DNA of 46,917 bases from an uncultured Hyphomicrobiaceae bacterium. GTDB lineage: Bacteria > Pseudomonadota > Alphaproteobacteria > Rhizobiales > CAMYJA01. The position numbers and the translations under genes were made by a program. Below the pieces are notes generated by a model that ran no database searches, had not been told where the DNA came from, and was given only the letters and a program-made list of their open reading frames with translations. This document shows, one piece after another, positions 28,032-37,892 of this stretch (position 1 is the first letter of the stretch; every line of letters begins with the position of its first letter). The DNA lies in contig CAMYJA010000024.1 in assembly GCA_947258705.1 (NCBI GenBank), positions 1 through 46,917 on the forward strand. The letters run 5' to 3'.

Positions 28032-28463
28032 TCAGTGGCGGATTTTGATCCGCGTATTCCGGCGGCCGTGCTGCCTTACAAGGCTGAAAAGACGGCGTGC
28101 GTTCGAGGGGTGCAGGCGGATGCATCCATGGGATGCGCGCCGGCCCAGGCGCTTGATCTCATAAGTGCCGTGGATCGCGTAACCGCCGTAGAAAAAGATG
28201 GAATGCGGCATTGGCGACATATTATATTTCCGTGAGCGCCACATGACGTGCATGCGCGTCGGGCGGAAATTGCCGGTTGGCGTGCGGTAACCGCGCCGTG
28301 CTGTTGAAACGGGCCATGAATGATAATGTATGCCGTTGACATATACATTCATGCGCTGTGAGGAAAGATCGATACTGGCCGTGACGCTTGCCGATGCCTG
28401 CGTCGGCAACACGGCAAGGCAGATCAATAGCGCCAGCCCCCGGAAATATTTCAACATACGCAA
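28032..28463 (-). CDS. L,D-transpeptidase (YkuD family)
   Basis: A 143-residue exported protein with a signal peptide (about 1-26) and a compact YkuD catalytic domain. The active-site motif is HGT...SHGCIRLHPSNARRL, with His98, His112 and the nucleophile Cys114. The enzyme cross-links peptidoglycan or attaches proteins to it in the periplasm. It is among the shortest YkuD proteins, containing essentially only the catalytic fold. It lies on the same strand as the following TPR and O-antigen-ligase-like genes. Confidence 0.9.
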   Translation of the reverse strand: MRMLKYFRGLALLICLAVLPTQASASVTASIDLSSQRMNVYVNGIHYHSWPVSTARRGYRTPTGNFRPTRMHVMWRSRKYNMSPMPHSIFFYGGYAIHGTYEIKRLGRRASHGCIRLHPSNARRLFSLVRQHGRRNTRIKIRH

Positions 28464-28582
28464 ACTCCATTTACAAAATACAAGGCCAATATGGGGCCAA
28501 ATGTTGAAGGGCTGGTTTAAGTGTAGCGGTAATTGCCAACAGGGTAAACGCCGCGTAAACCGGCGCCGGCATGTTCAGGCCA

Positions 28583-30322
28583 TCAATTGCCGAACAGGAG
28601 CTGGAAGAAATTCTTTTTCTTCTTCTTCCGAACTTTCCGACGGGTCACCTTGGGCTGGCCGGCGCCAGGAAGTCCATAACTCTGGCCCCAGGGGGACCAC
28701 ACCGAGGTTCCCACTCCGTTTGGATCATTGGGATTGCGGCGGCGGACCGCGACCCGCCGGAGCTGAATTTCACTGGCCACGCCATCGCGGCCCGTAACTC
28801 TTAACTTGCCGTCTTCCTGCCAATTCCAGGCGGCCAGCTTATTACCGTAACGATAGGGTTCGATAGAAACCACCTTGGCGCTCTTCAGATCGACGATGGC
28901 GGCAAAGGAGACCTTGATCCGGTCTCTCTCGTCACCGCTGTCCGGAGGGACCGTGCCTGCCTGATAACGCAGAACGCCGATGCCCCGATAGGGGTAATGT
29001 TTAAGTTCCCAGTCAACAATGCTGGGGGGAATTTCACTCATGCTTTCGAGAGGTACTTTTAACCGGGCATGACGGCCGTTCGTCGCATAATAGTGTTTTC
29101 CATCGCTGAAAACGCGCCAGTCACCGTGGGAACTTTGGGAAATTTCGCGCGGTCCGGGCTTCTGAACGCCCGTTAGCTCGGCCAGTGCCTCCCATGCGGC
29201 GTTCTCGTCAGGGTCGAGACTTACCGCCTGCTCAAAATCCGCAATGGCATCGCGTGTGCGGCCCAGGCGTTCATAAATCTCTCCGCGTACCCGATAGGCT
29301 TCAGCGCTTTTCGGATCGATTTTCAGCGCCCTTTCGACATCCCGCAATCCGAGTTCGGGCGCCCGCATCGATAGATAGGTCCAGGCGCGACGCGCATAGG
29401 CCGATACTTCTTTCTGATTGAGCTCGATCGCCCGCCCAAGATCATCCAGTGCGGGATCGAAATCGCTGGTTCGCGCATAGGCCAGTCCGCGATCGGAATA
29501 GGCATGGGAAGCGTTCGGCCGCAGCTCGATGGCTTTGGTGAAGTCGCTGATGGCGCTCGAGTAATTTGCTCCGGAAAGATAGGCACGGCCGCGGATGAGA
29601 TAGGTTTCGGGATTGTTGCGGTCAAAGGCGATGGAGCGGGTAAGATCCTCGATCGCTTCGCTGTATCGCTCAAGTTCAAGATAGGCGCGCGCGCGGGCGC
29701 CATATCCCGAGCCAAAGCGTGCATTCAGCCCGAGGGCGCGGGAGAAATCCCTCAGTGCCGAGAAGGTCCGCGACAAGGCGAGCTGCGCATTGCCGCGTCC
29801 GGCCACGGCCACCGGGCTTGTGGGTGTGAGTTTGATGGCGCGGTTGAAATCCCTGATCGCATCTTCATATTGCTCGAGCTTGACTTTTGCGTTCGCGCGA
29901 TTGTTGAACGCTGCCGCATAGCCGGGCGCCAGCAGGATAGCCCGGTCGAAATCGCGTATGGCTTCCTTGGTTTTGCCCAGTGACAGGAGCGCGTTGCCGC
30001 GATTGTTATAGGTTGCCGGGTATTCGGGGTAGAGCCTGACCGCATGGTTGAAGTCGGCCAGTGCCAGCATCGGCTTGTTGAGGCGCCAATAGGCAACGCC
30101 ACGGTCATTGAGAACGCTGGCGCGCTTTTCGGAGGTGATTTTTCGATCCGCAAGCGCGTCGGTGAACAGATTGATCGCCATGCGATTCTGTCCGCGCACT
30201 AGATTGACCCCGGCCTTGTTGGCTTTGAGGTCGGCCTGTTCCTGCGCTGCCTCAACGGCCGTCCCGCTGATTAGCATGACCAGGACCATGGCCGGCGCTG
30301 ATAGAATTAAACGGCTCGACAT
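28583..30322 (-). CDS. Exported TPR-repeat protein
   Basis: A 579-residue protein with a signal peptide (about 1-25, VEA-AQ) and roughly ten to eleven tandem tetratricopeptide repeats at about 30-400, such as PATYNNRGNALLSLGKTKEAIRDFDRAILLAP. A separate C-terminal domain (about 410-560) rich in aromatic residues and strands follows. The tail is strongly basic (KVRKKKKKNFFQLLFGN). TPRs usually build protein-protein scaffolds; here it would act in the periplasm. The ATG at 30322 is chosen because the signal peptide begins there; the 110 extra residues encoded upstream look non-coding. Confidence 0.7.
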   Translation of the reverse strand: MSSRLILSAPAMVLVMLISGTAVEAAQEQADLKANKAGVNLVRGQNRMAINLFTDALADRKITSEKRASVLNDRGVAYWRLNKPMLALADFNHAVRLYPEYPATYNNRGNALLSLGKTKEAIRDFDRAILLAPGYAAAFNNRANAKVKLEQYEDAIRDFNRAIKLTPTSPVAVAGRGNAQLALSRTFSALRDFSRALGLNARFGSGYGARARAYLELERYSEAIEDLTRSIAFDRNNPETYLIRGRAYLSGANYSSAISDFTKAIELRPNASHAYSDRGLAYARTSDFDPALDDLGRAIELNQKEVSAYARRAWTYLSMRAPELGLRDVERALKIDPKSAEAYRVRGEIYERLGRTRDAIADFEQAVSLDPDENAAWEALAELTGVQKPGPREISQSSHGDWRVFSDGKHYYATNGRHARLKVPLESMSEIPPSIVDWELKHYPYRGIGVLRYQAGTVPPDSGDERDRIKVSFAAIVDLKSAKVVSIEPYRYGNKLAAWNWQEDGKLRVTGRDGVASEIQLRRVAVRRRNPNDPNGVGTSVWSPWGQSYGLPGAGQPKVTRRKVRKKKKKNFFQLLFGN

Positions 30323-30485
30323 GTCTGCTCCGTACAGTTGTTCAACGACACTACCCTGCTGGAATCGCTGCACATATCCAATGTTCCGGCAAATCACCGC
30401 AATGCGGGATGATAGCATCATCGGAGAGATATTAAAAATATGTTTCAAAGTCGGAATTGAGGCCGCTAACGAATTCCGGCTGCTT

Positions 30486-31787
30486 TCATTCGGGATCGCG
30501 CCCTCTGTTGGCGGCTGCAAGAAAGGCCATTGCTGAAAAAGCGAACATGGCAATGTACCAGACCTGCCACATGCCCCAGGTGAAGGCTGCCAGGATCGCG
30601 GCGACGGTGAATGTCGCGAAGGCATAGGGTTTGGCGCAGGCGGTAAGCGCATTCATGCGGGAAAGAAACGCTAGTCCCAGCAACAACAGCAGCGCTGCGC
30701 CGACCGCTCCAAGTTCATACCAGGTTTGCAGATAAATATTGTGTCCGTGCCGTCCGGTGCGCAGTGCGTAGGGATGGCCTTCGGGTCGTCTGGCCTCCGA
30801 TGCTGTCTCGTCGTCCGCGATTTTCGTGGATCTCAGCCCGACACCGCCAATGGGGTTTTCGGTGTATCTGCTCGCGGTATGAGCCCAGAAGATGATCCTG
30901 GCATGGGCCGTGTCCGGCAACCATTTGGCCTTATAGAGCTCCGCATCATAAGCAATTTTCGTGGCCGGTATGATGAGAAGAACGGCGACAATCCATCCGG
31001 TGACAACGGTAATTCGGCCGATGCGCGGAACGAAATAGACCAAGGCGAATGTGGCACCGCCCAAAACAAACGCGATCATCGATGTTTCGTGGACGGAATT
31101 GAATGTGGCCAACGCCACGATGGCCGCAAGAAGCGAAAAACTTACCCAGCGCCAGATTCCCCGCCATCGGTTCACAACCAGCAGCGCTGCCGGCCAGAAT
31201 AGAATATTGAGCACGGCCACGCTTCTGTTCAACAGATAATGAGGGATTAAAACCACCTCGCCATTTACGGGCCTGATGTGTTTTTGACTGGCGGGGCGGG
31301 CGCTCTCGAACAGGTTGAAAAACGCCATCTTGAGCGGCTGGCCGAAACTGGCTTCGATGCCCAGGAAAATCGCGCCGAAAGCAATACCGCCGAGCAGTCC
31401 GCGTTTGATGTGTCTGGCCATTGCGCCTGAAATGGTGCCGAGCCATTTCATAATGATCCATGCTGCGATCAGGGTCGATGCAAGAAACAGGACCTTGCCC
31501 AGGGCCGCGACGGGCACGTCCGACCAAAGCACGGTAACCAGGCACCAGAGCGTGAATATTGCGGCCATATACCAGAAATAGCCCGGCGTCTCCCGCAGCT
31601 TCCGAATCGTACCGGTCCGCCAAAGCTCCGTCATCGCCATAACGGCCAGGGCAAAATAAAATAACGGAATTGCACGGGGGAAGATTATGGCCGCCGCGGC
31701 CAGGATTGCCACCAAGGTTTCGGCAATCCGCTCCGCATGGCGATCCAGAATGTCTTCTATCGTTGTGAGCGTATCTGCCAAGGACAT
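30486..31787 (-). CDS. O-antigen ligase / polymerase-like membrane protein
   Basis: A 433-residue membrane protein with about ten to twelve helices and a large periplasmic loop. The loop carries DTAHARIIFWAHTASRYTENPIGGVGL and ends in HPYALRTGRHGHNIYLQTWYELGAVGAALLLL. The conserved Arg and the late H-N-x-(Y/F)-L-Q motif are features of the Wzy_C (WaaL/Wzy) superfamily. It may ligate or polymerise surface glycan on a lipid carrier. The start at MSLADTLTTI (31787) is preferred over an upstream one. No other glycan genes lie nearby. Confidence 0.75.
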   Translation of the reverse strand: MSLADTLTTIEDILDRHAERIAETLVAILAAAAIIFPRAIPLFYFALAVMAMTELWRTGTIRKLRETPGYFWYMAAIFTLWCLVTVLWSDVPVAALGKVLFLASTLIAAWIIMKWLGTISGAMARHIKRGLLGGIAFGAIFLGIEASFGQPLKMAFFNLFESARPASQKHIRPVNGEVVLIPHYLLNRSVAVLNILFWPAALLVVNRWRGIWRWVSFSLLAAIVALATFNSVHETSMIAFVLGGATFALVYFVPRIGRITVVTGWIVAVLLIIPATKIAYDAELYKAKWLPDTAHARIIFWAHTASRYTENPIGGVGLRSTKIADDETASEARRPEGHPYALRTGRHGHNIYLQTWYELGAVGAALLLLLGLAFLSRMNALTACAKPYAFATFTVAAILAAFTWGMWQVWYIAMFAFSAMAFLAAANRGRDPE

Positions 31788-31869
31788 GAATTCACCCGAC
31801 CTCCCGGAACATTGTAAATGACGCCGCCTGTTTTCAGGTCCGCTCAATGGTTTTTCGGCTTTGGGGACA

Positions 31870-33357
31870 CTAAAGCCGTTCGGTCAGATTTGGCAATACA
31901 GAAGGCAGGGTTTCGGTTAAATCCTCGGCTATGAGGCCAGGACCGAGGTGATTGGCTGCCTCGCCATGGATCCAGACGGCGGCGCAGGCCGCTTCGAATG
32001 GCGGCATGCCCTGGGCGAGCAGGCCGGCCGCAATCCCGGCCATTACATCGCCGGACCCCGCCGTCGCGAGTGTCGGAGGTGCGTTTTCATTGATGACTGC
32101 ACGGCCGTCCGGCGCCGCGACAACGCTATCGGGGCCCTTGAGAATGACGATCGCCCTGGACAGGCAGGCCGCATGACGGGCGCGTTCGAGTTTCGACGCG
32201 GCTTCATTCGTGAACAGGCGGTCGAATTCGCCCTGGTGAGGCGTCATGATCACCGGACGTTCCGGGTTGCCGGCAATCGCATCGAAGAGCACTGCCGGAT
32301 CGTCCTCGAACGAGGTCAGCGCGTCGGCGTCGAGGACCGTCGCCGCATCTGACTTCAAAATGCGCAATACATTTTTCCTTGTCGCCTCGCCAACACCGGC
32401 TCCCGGTCCGATCAGCACGGTATTCTTCCGCGCATCCGACAATATATCGCCAAGTTGCTCCGCACCTTCAAAGGGGGTCAGCATGATCGCGGTGAGATGC
32501 GCGGCATTTACGAGGATCGCGGATGCAGGGCTTAAAACCGTTACCGCTCCCGCGCCGGTTCTCAGGGCTGCGCGGGCGGCAAGCCGTGCCGCGCCCGAAT
32601 TGGTCATGCCGCCCGAAATCACAACCGCATGACCGCGGTCATATTTGTGTCCGGCCGGATCGGGGCACGGCATTTGCGAGCGCCAGAGCGCCGGATCGTT
32701 GCTGCAGCTCATGGGTTTGATCGTATCGAGCACACCGGGACGTATGCCGATATAGGCCGTGTGAACGGTGCCGCAACAGGACCGGCCCGGCATCAGGAGA
32801 TGACCGGGTTTGCGGCGGAAGAACGTCACCGTGCAACTCGCCCTGACCGCCCGCCCCCGTATCCTGCCGCTGTTTCCGTCTATGCCGCTCGGAACATCGA
32901 CGGACAGGATGGGTTTGCCGCTATCGTTGAGCCGGTCGATCAATGCAGCGGCCCGGCCTTCGATGTCGCGCGAAAGCCCGGCGCCGAACAGAGCGTCGAT
33001 TACGAGGTCCGCCTGTTCGATCTCGATGTTTTCAGTGGACAGGATTTTACCCGGCCATGTCGCGGCAGCGATTGCTGCATCGCCGCCGAGATCGCCCTTG
33101 TCGCCAAACAGCGCCAGGCTGACGTCATAGCCGCCTGCGCTCAACTCCCGGGCGGCAATAAAACCGTCACCGCCATTATTGCCCGGTCCGCAGACAACCA
33201 GTATGCTACCGCCATCGACGACATGGGCCGATGCCCGATAGGCGACCGCCCGGCCCGCAGCCTGCATAAGATCTATGCCCGGAACGCCGGCTGAAATGGT
33301 CTGCCGGTCGGCTTCGGCCATTTCCTTCGTCGTCAAGAGCTCCAGTCCTGGATGCAT
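31870..33357 (-). CDS. nnr: Bifunctional NAD(P)HX epimerase / ADP-dependent dehydratase
   Basis: A 495-residue two-domain nucleotide repair enzyme. The N-terminal YjeF_N epimerase domain (about 5-215) has the dinucleotide motif VVCGPGNNGGDGFIAARELS at 54-73. The C-terminal ribokinase-like dehydratase domain shows KYDRGHAVVISGG, GPGAGVGE, LDADALT, MTPHQGEF and the catalytic GSGDVMAGIAAGLLAQG. It restores NADH and NADPH damaged by hydration. The start at MHPGLELL (33357) is supported by GAGGGCGG upstream; longer forms from 33387 or 33522 are possible. It is divergent from glnB, a neighbourhood seen in rhizobia. Confidence 0.93.
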   Translation of the reverse strand: MHPGLELLTTKEMAEADRQTISAGVPGIDLMQAAGRAVAYRASAHVVDGGSILVVCGPGNNGGDGFIAARELSAGGYDVSLALFGDKGDLGGDAAIAAATWPGKILSTENIEIEQADLVIDALFGAGLSRDIEGRAAALIDRLNDSGKPILSVDVPSGIDGNSGRIRGRAVRASCTVTFFRRKPGHLLMPGRSCCGTVHTAYIGIRPGVLDTIKPMSCSNDPALWRSQMPCPDPAGHKYDRGHAVVISGGMTNSGAARLAARAALRTGAGAVTVLSPASAILVNAAHLTAIMLTPFEGAEQLGDILSDARKNTVLIGPGAGVGEATRKNVLRILKSDAATVLDADALTSFEDDPAVLFDAIAGNPERPVIMTPHQGEFDRLFTNEAASKLERARHAACLSRAIVILKGPDSVVAAPDGRAVINENAPPTLATAGSGDVMAGIAAGLLAQGMPPFEAACAAVWIHGEAANHLGPGLIAEDLTETLPSVLPNLTERL

Positions 33358-34071
<714 letters not shown>

Positions 34072-34107
34072 GATTTTTTCAGAAACATTGCCGATTTCAC
34101 GTCAGGA

Positions 34108-34131
34108 ACAGAGTGACAGAGTGACAGAGTG
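34108..34131. repeat. 8-bp tandem triplicate in the glnB-glnA spacer
   Basis: Three perfect copies of ACAGAGTG follow each other in the 173-base spacer between glnB and glnA. The spacer may also hold a separate glnA promoter; none could be pinned down by eye. Confidence 0.7.
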
Positions 34132-34244
34132 AATGAGGTTTGTACCGTTGTTTCCATGTCGGCTCGATATATCAACGGAAATTCAGTCGCCCTAAACGGG
34201 CAATTATAATTTGCAATTTCAGTGCAGTAAAACAGGGGAGCATT

Positions 34245-35654
34245 ATGGCGGACGCTAGCGCAGTAGTAAGCAAGATCAAGGAAGAGGACGTTAAATTTGT
34301 CGATCTCAGATTTACCGATCCGAGAGGAAAGTTGCAGCATCTTACAATCGAGGCATCATTGATCGATGAAGGCACTTTCCAGGATGGCGAGATGTTTGAC
34401 GGTTCGTCCATCGCCGGCTGGAAGTCGATTGACAAGTCGGACATGGTATTGATGCCCGATCCGGCGTCAGCCCATATCGATCCGTTTTTTGCACAAACAA
34501 CGCTGGCCTTGTTCTGTGACATTGTCGAGCCGGATACGGGCGAGCTTTACGAGCGCGATCCGAGAAGCGTAGCGCGCAAGGCAGAGGCTTATCTGAAACA
34601 GACGGGCGTCGGCGACACGGCCTATTTCGGTCCGGAAGCCGAGTTTTTCATCTTCGACGACGTGAAATTCTCAACCGATCCATACAATACCGGATTCGTG
34701 CTCGATTCATCCGAATTGCCGACCAATATGGGTACCGATTACGAGATGGGCAATCTCGGCCATCGTCCGCGTACCAAGGGTGGCTATTTCCCCGTGCCTC
34801 CGATCGACAGCGCTCAGGACATGCGCTCGGAAATGCTCAGTGTCATGCACGAAATGGGTGTTGAAACCGAAAAGCACCATCATGAGGTTGGCGCGGCCCA
34901 GCACGAACTTGGAATCAAGTTCGATACGCTGACCTATATCGCCGACAAGCTGCAGATCTATAAATATGTCGTTCACAATGTGGCCCAGGCCTACGGCAAA
35001 ACAGCCACATTCATGCCGAAACCGGTATTTGGCGACAATGGAACGGGCATGCATTGCCATCAGTCGATTTTCAACAATGGCCAGCCGGTATTCGCCGGAT
35101 CGGGTTATGCGGATCTTTCCGAAAACGCCATCTTCTATATCGGCGGCATTCTGAAACATGCCAGAACCCTTAATGCCTTCACCAACCCGTCGACAAACTC
35201 CTACAAGCGACTGGTGCCGGGTTATGAAGCACCCGTCCTTCTTGCCTATTCGGCGCGCAACCGGTCGGCATCGTGCCGTATCCCGCATGTGGCCAATCCG
35301 AAGGGCAAGCGCATGGAGGTTCGTTTCCCCGATCCGACCGCCAATCCCTATCTGGCGTTTGCCGCCATGTTGATGGCTGGCCTTGACGGTATTCAGAACA
35401 AAATCCATCCGGGCGAGCCCATGGACAAGGATCTTTACGACCTTCCGCCAGCGGAGCTTGCTGAAATTCCCACCGTTTGCGGATCGCTCCGCGAAGCAAT
35501 CGATGCGGTCAAGGCAGACTCGTCGTTCCTCACGGCCGGTGGCGTATTCACAGCCGACCAGATCGATGCATATATAGAGCTCAAACAAGAAGAGCTTGAG
35601 CTCTATGAGCAGACACCTCATCCGGTTGAGTTCGATCTCTACTACTCGGTCTAG
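34245..35654 (+). CDS. glnA: Glutamine synthetase, type I
   Basis: A 469-residue GSI enzyme that makes glutamine from glutamate, ammonia and ATP. The N-terminal beta-grasp is followed by the catalytic domain. Visible motifs include [28 protein letters not shown] and [18 protein letters not shown]. Tyr398 in [11 protein letters not shown] is the adenylylation site of the GSI-beta class. The ATG at 34245 with AGGGGAG upstream gives the exact family length; a longer reading frame from 34140 is not supported. It is downstream of glnB and ended by a strong terminator. Confidence 0.97.
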   Translation: MADASAVVSKIKEEDVKFVDLRFTDPRGKLQHLTIEASLIDEGTFQDGEMFDGSSIAGWKSIDKSDMVLMPDPASAHIDPFFAQTTLALFCDIVEPDTGELYERDPRSVARKAEAYLKQTGVGDTAYFGPEAEFFIFDDVKFSTDPYNTGFVLDSSELPTNMGTDYEMGNLGHRPRTKGGYFPVPPIDSAQDMRSEMLSVMHEMGVETEKHHHEVGAAQHELGIKFDTLTYIADKLQIYKYVVHNVAQAYGKTATFMPKPVFGDNGTGMHCHQSIFNNGQPVFAGSGYADLSENAIFYIGGILKHARTLNAFTNPSTNSYKRLVPGYEAPVLLAYSARNRSASCRIPHVANPKGKRMEVRFPDPTANPYLAFAAMLMAGLDGIQNKIHPGEPMDKDLYDLPPAELAEIPTVCGSLREAIDAVKADSSFLTAGGVFTADQIDAYIELKQEELELYEQTPHPVEFDLYYSV

Positions 35655-35679
35655 GCCGGACGGCTGCAAATCGGATTCA

Positions 35680-35710
35680 GGGGCGGCTTTCGGGCCGCCC
35701 CTTTATTTTT
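35680..35710 (+). terminator. Rho-independent terminator of glnA
   Basis: GGGGCGGC and GCCGCCCC form a perfect 8-bp stem (35680-35687 / 35694-35701) with a 6-base loop, followed by TTTATTTTT. It lies 25 bases after the glnA stop. Confidence 0.92.
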
Positions 35711-35919
35711 ATGGGGCGCTCTTTCGTTACATCCGTCTTGATCGCACGCTCACATGCCCGCCATCGCCGCAATAGATCTCGCGACAAATGTCCGTATGAC
35801 GAATATAATGAGATTTGTTCGACAACACAGCGATGTGATGGCGCGCAAATAAAAAACATCTATGATGCGGATATTTCGTTCAAGCCCCAATCAAGTCTAG
35901 ATATTCAGGTGATCGCCCG

Positions 35920-37143
35920 ATGTTCCCTCTCTCCCACATGATGAAATCCTTTGTGCAGACAGGCACGCTCAATATCATCGATGCCGACGGCAAGACCCAT
36001 GTGTTTTCGGGCGCGCCGGGGCCGGAGGTGACCATGCGGCTGACCGACCGGTCGCTCTACCACAAGCTCGTTTTCAATCCGGAGCTCAATGCGGGCGAAG
36101 CCTATATGGACGGGCGGATGAGTTTCGAAAACAGCACTCTCAGGGATTTCCTGACGCTTTTTTCAATCAACCGGCTTAATCTCGGATCGTATCCGCTGCA
36201 AAAGGCGCTGAGATCGGTTTCGATGAAATTCAGAAAACGTCAGCAGGCCAACAAGATGGGCGAGGCGCAGCGGAATGTCGCGCATCACTACGATCTGGGA
36301 AACGAATTCTACAAGCTCTTCCTCGATGAGAACATGCACTATTCCTGCGCTTATTTTCGCAGCGACGACGAGACTCTCGAAGAGGCGCAGAAAAACAAAT
36401 TGCGGCTTCTCGCCGCCAAGCTGAACCTCAAACCCGGTCAGAAAATACTCGATATCGGCTGCGGCTGGGGCGATCTCGCGCTTTATCTCGCGCAACTCGA
36501 GGATGTCGAGGTTCTGGGTGTCACGCTATCACGGGAGCAGCATGAACTCGCAACTGAGCGAGCCGCCGATATGGGGCTTTCAAACCGGGTGCGATTTGAG
36601 CTCAAGGATTACCGCAAGGTCGATGAACGTTTCGACCGCATCGTGTCGGTCGGCATGTTCGAGCATGTGGGGGTACATCATTACGACGAGTTCTTCGACA
36701 AGATCAACGCTCTCATGGATGATGACGGCGTCGCGCTCATTCATTCCATCGGCCATATGAGCCCGCCCGGCATGGCGAGCCCGTGGATGCGTAAATATAT
36801 TTTCCCCGGCGCCTATTCCCCAGCGCTTTCGGAAGTGTTCGAAGCGGTCGAGCAGAATTCGCTCTGGGTGACGGATCTCGAGTTCCTGCGCCTTCATTAC
36901 GCCAAGACGCTGGCCCACTGGACGGAGCGTTTCGACGCCAACCGGGACAAGATCGAAGCCATGTATGACAAGCGTTTCGCCCGCATGTGGGAGTTCTATC
37001 TCATCAGTGCGGAGATGATGTTCCGCACAGGCAGCCAGCTTGTCTTTCACATGCAGCTCGCACGCAAGCGCGATGCAGCGCCCATCGTGCGCGATTACAT
37101 CACGGATTTGCAGCGCGAATACCGCAAGCGCGAGACGGCCTGA
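35920..37143 (+). CDS. cfa: Cyclopropane-fatty-acyl-phospholipid synthase
   Basis: A 407-residue CFA synthase that methylates double bonds of membrane phospholipid chains with SAM. The N-terminal lipid-binding part is followed by AHHYDLGNEFYKLFLDENMHYSCAYF, where Cys143 matches the conserved active-site cysteine, then SAM motif I LDIGCGWGDLALYLA at 177-191. VGMFEHVG and ALIHSIGHMS (His of the bicarbonate site) also fit. AGGTGA stands 7 bases before the chosen ATG. It is transcribed alone after the glnA terminator and is typical of membrane adaptation in stationary or acid conditions. Confidence 0.93.
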   Translation: MFPLSHMMKSFVQTGTLNIIDADGKTHVFSGAPGPEVTMRLTDRSLYHKLVFNPELNAGEAYMDGRMSFENSTLRDFLTLFSINRLNLGSYPLQKALRSVSMKFRKRQQANKMGEAQRNVAHHYDLGNEFYKLFLDENMHYSCAYFRSDDETLEEAQKNKLRLLAAKLNLKPGQKILDIGCGWGDLALYLAQLEDVEVLGVTLSREQHELATERAADMGLSNRVRFELKDYRKVDERFDRIVSVGMFEHVGVHHYDEFFDKINALMDDDGVALIHSIGHMSPPGMASPWMRKYIFPGAYSPALSEVFEAVEQNSLWVTDLEFLRLHYAKTLAHWTERFDANRDKIEAMYDKRFARMWEFYLISAEMMFRTGSQLVFHMQLARKRDAAPIVRDYITDLQREYRKRETA

Positions 37144-37146
37144 AAA

Positions 37147-37701
37147 TCAGGCGGCCTTCCACTTGATTCCGCAGCCCATGGACGAGACCTGCTCTTCGGG
37201 ACCACGGCCGGTCTCGGCCACCTGTTTCATCGCTTCAAAGAGATCGCGCCGAAGATCGGGCGGGCCGGCTTCCTTGCGGCTGGCATCGAGCCTGCCGCGA
37301 TATTGCAATTCGAAGTCAGCGTTGAAGCCAAAGAAATCCGGGGTGCACACGGCATCATAGGCGCGGGCGACATCCTGGGATTCGTCATAGAGATAGGGGA
37401 AGGTGAAACCCTGCTCGGCGGCAAGCACTTTCATATTGTCGAAAGAATCCTGGGGGTAGTTTTCGACGTCATTGGCGCTGATGGCGACGATGCCGATGCC
37501 CAGTTCCTGAAGATCTTTCGCGTCGCGCACCAGGCGGTCGATGACCGCCATCACATAGGGACAGTGATTGCAGATAAACATGACGAGGGTGCCGTTGGGC
37601 CCGGCCACGTCGCCCAGCGTGTAGGTTTTGCCATCGGTTCCGGGCAGCGAGAAATCCGGCGCCTTCCAGCCAAAATCGCAAATGGGGGGGTATTCAGCCA
37701 T
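37147..37701 (-). CDS. Thioredoxin-fold (AhpC/TSA-like) protein
   Basis: A 184-residue thioredoxin-superfamily protein. It has LPGTDGKTYTLGDVAGPNGTLVMFICNHCPYV near the N-terminus, with a CNHC redox pair, followed by SANDVENYPQDSFDNMKVLAAEQGFTFPYLYDESQDVARAYDAVCTPDFFGF (the cis-proline region). Proteins of this type are annotated as thioredoxin family or peroxiredoxin-like and are cytoplasmic, since no signal peptide is seen. The exact partner is unknown. It converges with cfa only 3 bases apart. Confidence 0.82.
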   Translation of the reverse strand: MAEYPPICDFGWKAPDFSLPGTDGKTYTLGDVAGPNGTLVMFICNHCPYVMAVIDRLVRDAKDLQELGIGIVAISANDVENYPQDSFDNMKVLAAEQGFTFPYLYDESQDVARAYDAVCTPDFFGFNADFELQYRGRLDASRKEAGPPDLRRDLFEAMKQVAETGRGPEEQVSSMGCGIKWKAA

Positions 37702-37816
37702 TATTCGTTATCTCCTGGGCAATAAGCGTGGTTGGAACTCAATGGACCGGTCCACCGGACTGAGCCCAATGGACGCGATGAAAAAGACCAAAGCGCACGC
37801 TTGATACTGGTTATGA

Positions 37817-37834
37817 ATGTCATAATGCTGTTAT
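37817..37834 (+). promoter_or_regulatory. Pho box in front of phoX
   Basis: ATGTCAT-AATG-CTGTTAT matches the PhoB consensus CTGTCAT-N4-CTGTCAT at 12 of 14 conserved positions with exact spacing. It lies about 60 bases before the phoX start, on the coding strand. PhoB sites replace the -35 element, so the promoter should be used under phosphate starvation. Confidence 0.8.
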
Positions 37835-37892
37835 TTAAAAGAGATCTTGTGATTTTCAAAGCCCTGATCGACAAACGGAGGTGGACGTCCAC

